From the NCBI GenBank assembly GCA_900539765.1, contig UQDF01000051.1, positions 1-15,380 on the forward strand: DNA of 15,380 nucleotides, read 5' to 3'. The stretch is from an uncultured Porphyromonas sp. (GTDB lineage Bacteria > Bacteroidota > Bacteroidia > Bacteroidales > Porphyromonadaceae). Of the stretch, positions 13,853-15,380 are shown in pieces. The translations under genes and the position numbers were made by a program. The first letter of the stretch is position 1; every line of letters starts with the position of its first letter. The notes below the pieces were generated by a model. It was given only the letters and a program-made list of their open reading frames with translations. It did not search any database and was not told the DNA's origin.

Positions 13853-14904
13853 GCCGTCAGCTCGCCACGCAGAGAGACTTGCATCAGATGCCCCACCTCC
13901 TCAGGAGATAGATCCTGCGCTAGGAGGTACATCAGCTTCGTGGTAGCACTCTCGGTAGTCATGTCGCCTCCTCCGATGACACCCGTCTGGCTCAGCACGT
14001 TGCCAGTCTCGTAGCGCCCCATAACGACCGACCCAGAGTAGCATTGCGTCACATTGACGATGGTGATACCACGTGCCACAGCTCCTTTTATCGCAGAGAG
14101 AAAAGCTGCGCTCGTTGGTGCATTGCCACTGCCGAAGGTCTCTAGTACCACTCCCCTGAGGTCGGGCGTGTGTAGGATATGATCTAGGAGCGAAGCTGAC
14201 AGTCCAGGAAACAGCTTGAGCACCACCACGTGTCCATCGAAGGCGGGTCGCCACGCTTGCGATAGAGCTGGCTCGTCAAAGCCGATAGCACTAGGGCTAT
14301 ACTTGATGTCGATCCCTGCGAAGGCTAGATGCGGATAGTTGGGCGAGGCAAATGCCTCAAAGTGCTCGGCACTATACTTGAGCGTGCGGTTGCCACGATA
14401 GAGGTAGTCCTCAAAGTAAACGGCCACCTCGGGGATCATAGGAGAGCCATCAGCACGCCTAGCCAAGGCAATCTCAAAGGCTGTGATCAGATTTTCCTTC
14501 CCGTCTGTCCGCAGCCGACCTATGGGTAGCTGCGAGCCAGTCAAGATAACAGGCCTATCGAGATCCCGCAGCATAAAGCTCAGCGCAGAGGCGGTGTAAG
14601 CCATCGTGTCAGTGCCATGTAGTATGACAAAGCCATCATACTGGTGCATCTCTCGCTGGATCATCTCTCCTAGCCAGATCCAGAGGTCGGGCGTGATAGC
14701 TGAAGAGTCTATGGGCGGGTCGCACTGCTCTATGTCGAAGGTGCAGTGGAGCTGGTCAAGCTCTGGCACATGCTCCCGCAGATAGTCAAATTGGAATGCT
14801 TTGAGCGCACCCGTCTCTATATCTTGTACCATACCGATGGTCCCGCCTGTATAGATAACCTTCAGGTGGGGTAGGGTAGTGGCCGTATCTCTATCTGTAA
14901 TCAT
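13849..14904 (-). CDS. ansA: L-asparaginase, type I (cytoplasmic)
   Basis: Hydrolyses L-asparagine to aspartate and ammonia. 351 residues without a signal peptide, consistent with the cytoplasmic type I family. First active-site motif VIYTGGTIGMV (T19 to I23, with T22 as the expected nucleophile). Second motif VILHGTDTMAYTASALSF (T98, D99). The DGKENLITAFEIA segment follows GSQLPIGRLRT. GVVLETFGSGNAP is typical of the C-terminal domain. First gene of a two-gene operon with the walJ-like gene (4-base overlap). The ATG at 14904 follows a minus-strand TATCTTTG box at 14957-14964 by about 52 bases. In an amino-acid fermenter it would feed aspartate to fumarate/succinate production; that pathway link is inference. 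Confidence 0.93.
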   Translation of the reverse strand: MITDRDTATTLPHLKVIYTGGTIGMVQDIETGALKAFQFDYLREHVPELDQLHCTFDIEQCDPPIDSSAITPDLWIWLGEMIQREMHQYDGFVILHGTDTMAYTASALSFMLRDLDRPVILTGSQLPIGRLRTDGKENLITAFEIALARRADGSPMIPEVAVYFEDYLYRGNRTLKYSAEHFEAFASPNYPHLAFAGIDIKYSPSAIGFDEPALSQAWRPAFDGHVVVLKLFPGLSASLLDHILHTPDLRGVVLETFGSGNAPTSAAFLSAIKGAVARGITIVNVTQCYSGSVVMGRYETGNVLSQTGVIGGGDMTTESATTKLMYLLAQDLSPEEVGHLMQVSLRGELTA

Positions 14905-14956
14905 GGAGGAGTAAATCTTTTGAGTAAAGCCTATGGGCAGTTTTTTGCTGCGCTTA

Positions 14957-14964
14957 CAAAGATA
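14957..14964 (-). promoter_or_regulatory. -7 box of the asparaginase-walJ operon
   Basis: On the minus strand TATCTTTG (14964-14957) matches TAnnTTTG, preceding the ATG at 14904 by 52 bases. The leader would be about 45 bases. Confidence 0.55.
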
Positions 14965-15013
14965 CGGATATTTCCCTTTGCGGTGGATCGCACTATATAC
15001 AAGGCGAGACGAT

Positions 15014-15222
15014 TAACCCGCTGTAGGGATGCACGGATAGTATCTAGTGGGAGGGCGTCCGTCCCCATCAATCAGAGACGAGTAGCCCGCTGTAGGGACG
15101 CACGATCTGTGCGTCCGTTGTAGAACGAAAGTTACAGCATAGTCTCGCTGGTTCGGGGACGGACGCACAGATCGTGCGTCCCTACAGCGGGTTACACGTT
15201 TCTGCGTCCTTACAGCGGGTTA
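15014..15222. repeat. Nested inverted-repeat element (GGACGCAC family)
   Basis: Outer arms TAACCCGCTGTAGGGATGCA (15014-15033) and the reverse complement of 15203-15222 match at 18 of 20 positions. Inside is a perfect 33-bp inverted repeat, 15086-15118 with 15159-15191, spacer 40 bases. Each 33-bp arm itself holds a palindrome, GGACGCAC-gatct-GTGCGTCC. Four copies of AACCCGCTGTAGGGACGCA-like sequence therefore occur, two in each direction. It shares TAGTGGGAGGGCGT and TTACAGCAT...GGACGGACGC with the 2717-2970 cluster. MITE-like; no transposase. Confidence 0.85.
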
Positions 15223-15380
15223 GGCGACTCTGCGGGCTATTCGATTGGCTGAGTTGAGCATGAGTCGTTTGTCGTGCAAGTGGCTATACATCAGTGTGTT
15301 GATCTGTGTGTCGATAAAGTCTTTCCGCAATTTCCAGTAGTAAGTGCAACACGAAGCGTATAAAAGCACCCACCCCTGGG
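15220..15380 (-). CDS. C-terminal end of an unrecognised protein (cut by window edge)
   Basis: On the minus strand an open frame runs from the window edge to a TAA at 15222-15220, about 52 residues. It begins QGWVLLYASCCTYYWKL and continues RKDFIDTQINTLMYSHLHDK, then RLMLNSANRIARRVA. The composition is protein-like: an aromatic/hydrophobic start that could be the end of a membrane segment, then a mixed helix and a basic tail. Only the C-terminus is visible, and I do not recognise the family. The stop codon lies within the outer arm of the 15014-15222 repeat, so the repeat may supply the stop and possibly the last bases of the gene. Confidence 0.5.
   Translation of the reverse strand, partial: QGWVLLYASCCTYYWKLRKDFIDTQINTLMYSHLHDKRLMLNSANRIARRVA

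Noticed and set aside
14920..15123. Plus-strand 67-codon frame near the right end
   Set aside because: It covers the asparaginase promoter and the palindromic repeat; the arginine-rich repeated residues come from translated repeat DNA.

Overview
The window looks like chromosomal DNA from a Bacteroidota (Bacteroidales) bacterium, most likely a Porphyromonas with moderate GC. Four things point there: a SusC/TonB-type outer-membrane barrel, an 857-residue bacteroidetal-type alpha-glucan phosphorylase, a secreted C69 dipeptidase, and TAnnTTTG-type -7 promoter boxes in place of Shine-Dalgarno and sigma70 signals. The genus is an inference from protein style and repeat content, not from a database match.

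Layout. 1-253 is spacer with a promoter. 254-2701 (+) encodes a TonB-receptor-like outer-membrane beta-barrel. 2702-3339 is a 638-bp repeat-rich spacer. 3340-5913 (+) is glgP. 6130-7599 (+) is a secreted calcineurin-like metallophosphoesterase. The following genes are all on the minus strand: rarA/mgsA (7716-9035), a zinc-ribbon Nudix hydrolase (9104-9637) directly behind a ROK sugar kinase (9640-10608), a secreted C69 dipeptidase (10725-12380), a YycJ/WalJ-type metallo-beta-lactamase-fold protein (13043-13852) and a type I L-asparaginase (13849-14904), whose stop overlaps the metallo-hydrolase start. 12381-13042 is a second large spacer holding terminators, a promoter hairpin and repeats. 14905-15219 is another repeat spacer. 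At the right edge is the unrecognised C-terminal end of a minus-strand gene that is too short to show in ordinary ORF lists.

Functionally the genes are housekeeping and catabolic: periplasmic peptide breakdown (C69) and asparagine deamidation suit an amino-acid fermenter; GlgP and the ROK kinase handle stored glucan and free sugar; RarA acts at stalled forks. I see no defence, phage, CRISPR or secretion system.

The most interesting material is non-coding. Two inverted 168-bp copies of one element (2992-3159 and 12799-12966) each carry eight short boxes at a strict 21-22 bp period: three CCACGTGG-like, two CTTCGGAGG-like, three CCACGTGG-like. One end forms a hairpin plus T-run that would terminate the adjacent gene, and both copies are oriented so this end follows the upstream gene. 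A second repeat family (GGACGCAC...GTGCGTCC palindromes, nested inverted repeats) fills the spacers near 44-97, 2717-2970 and 15014-15222. Short 7-bp heptad arrays occur at three gene junctions.
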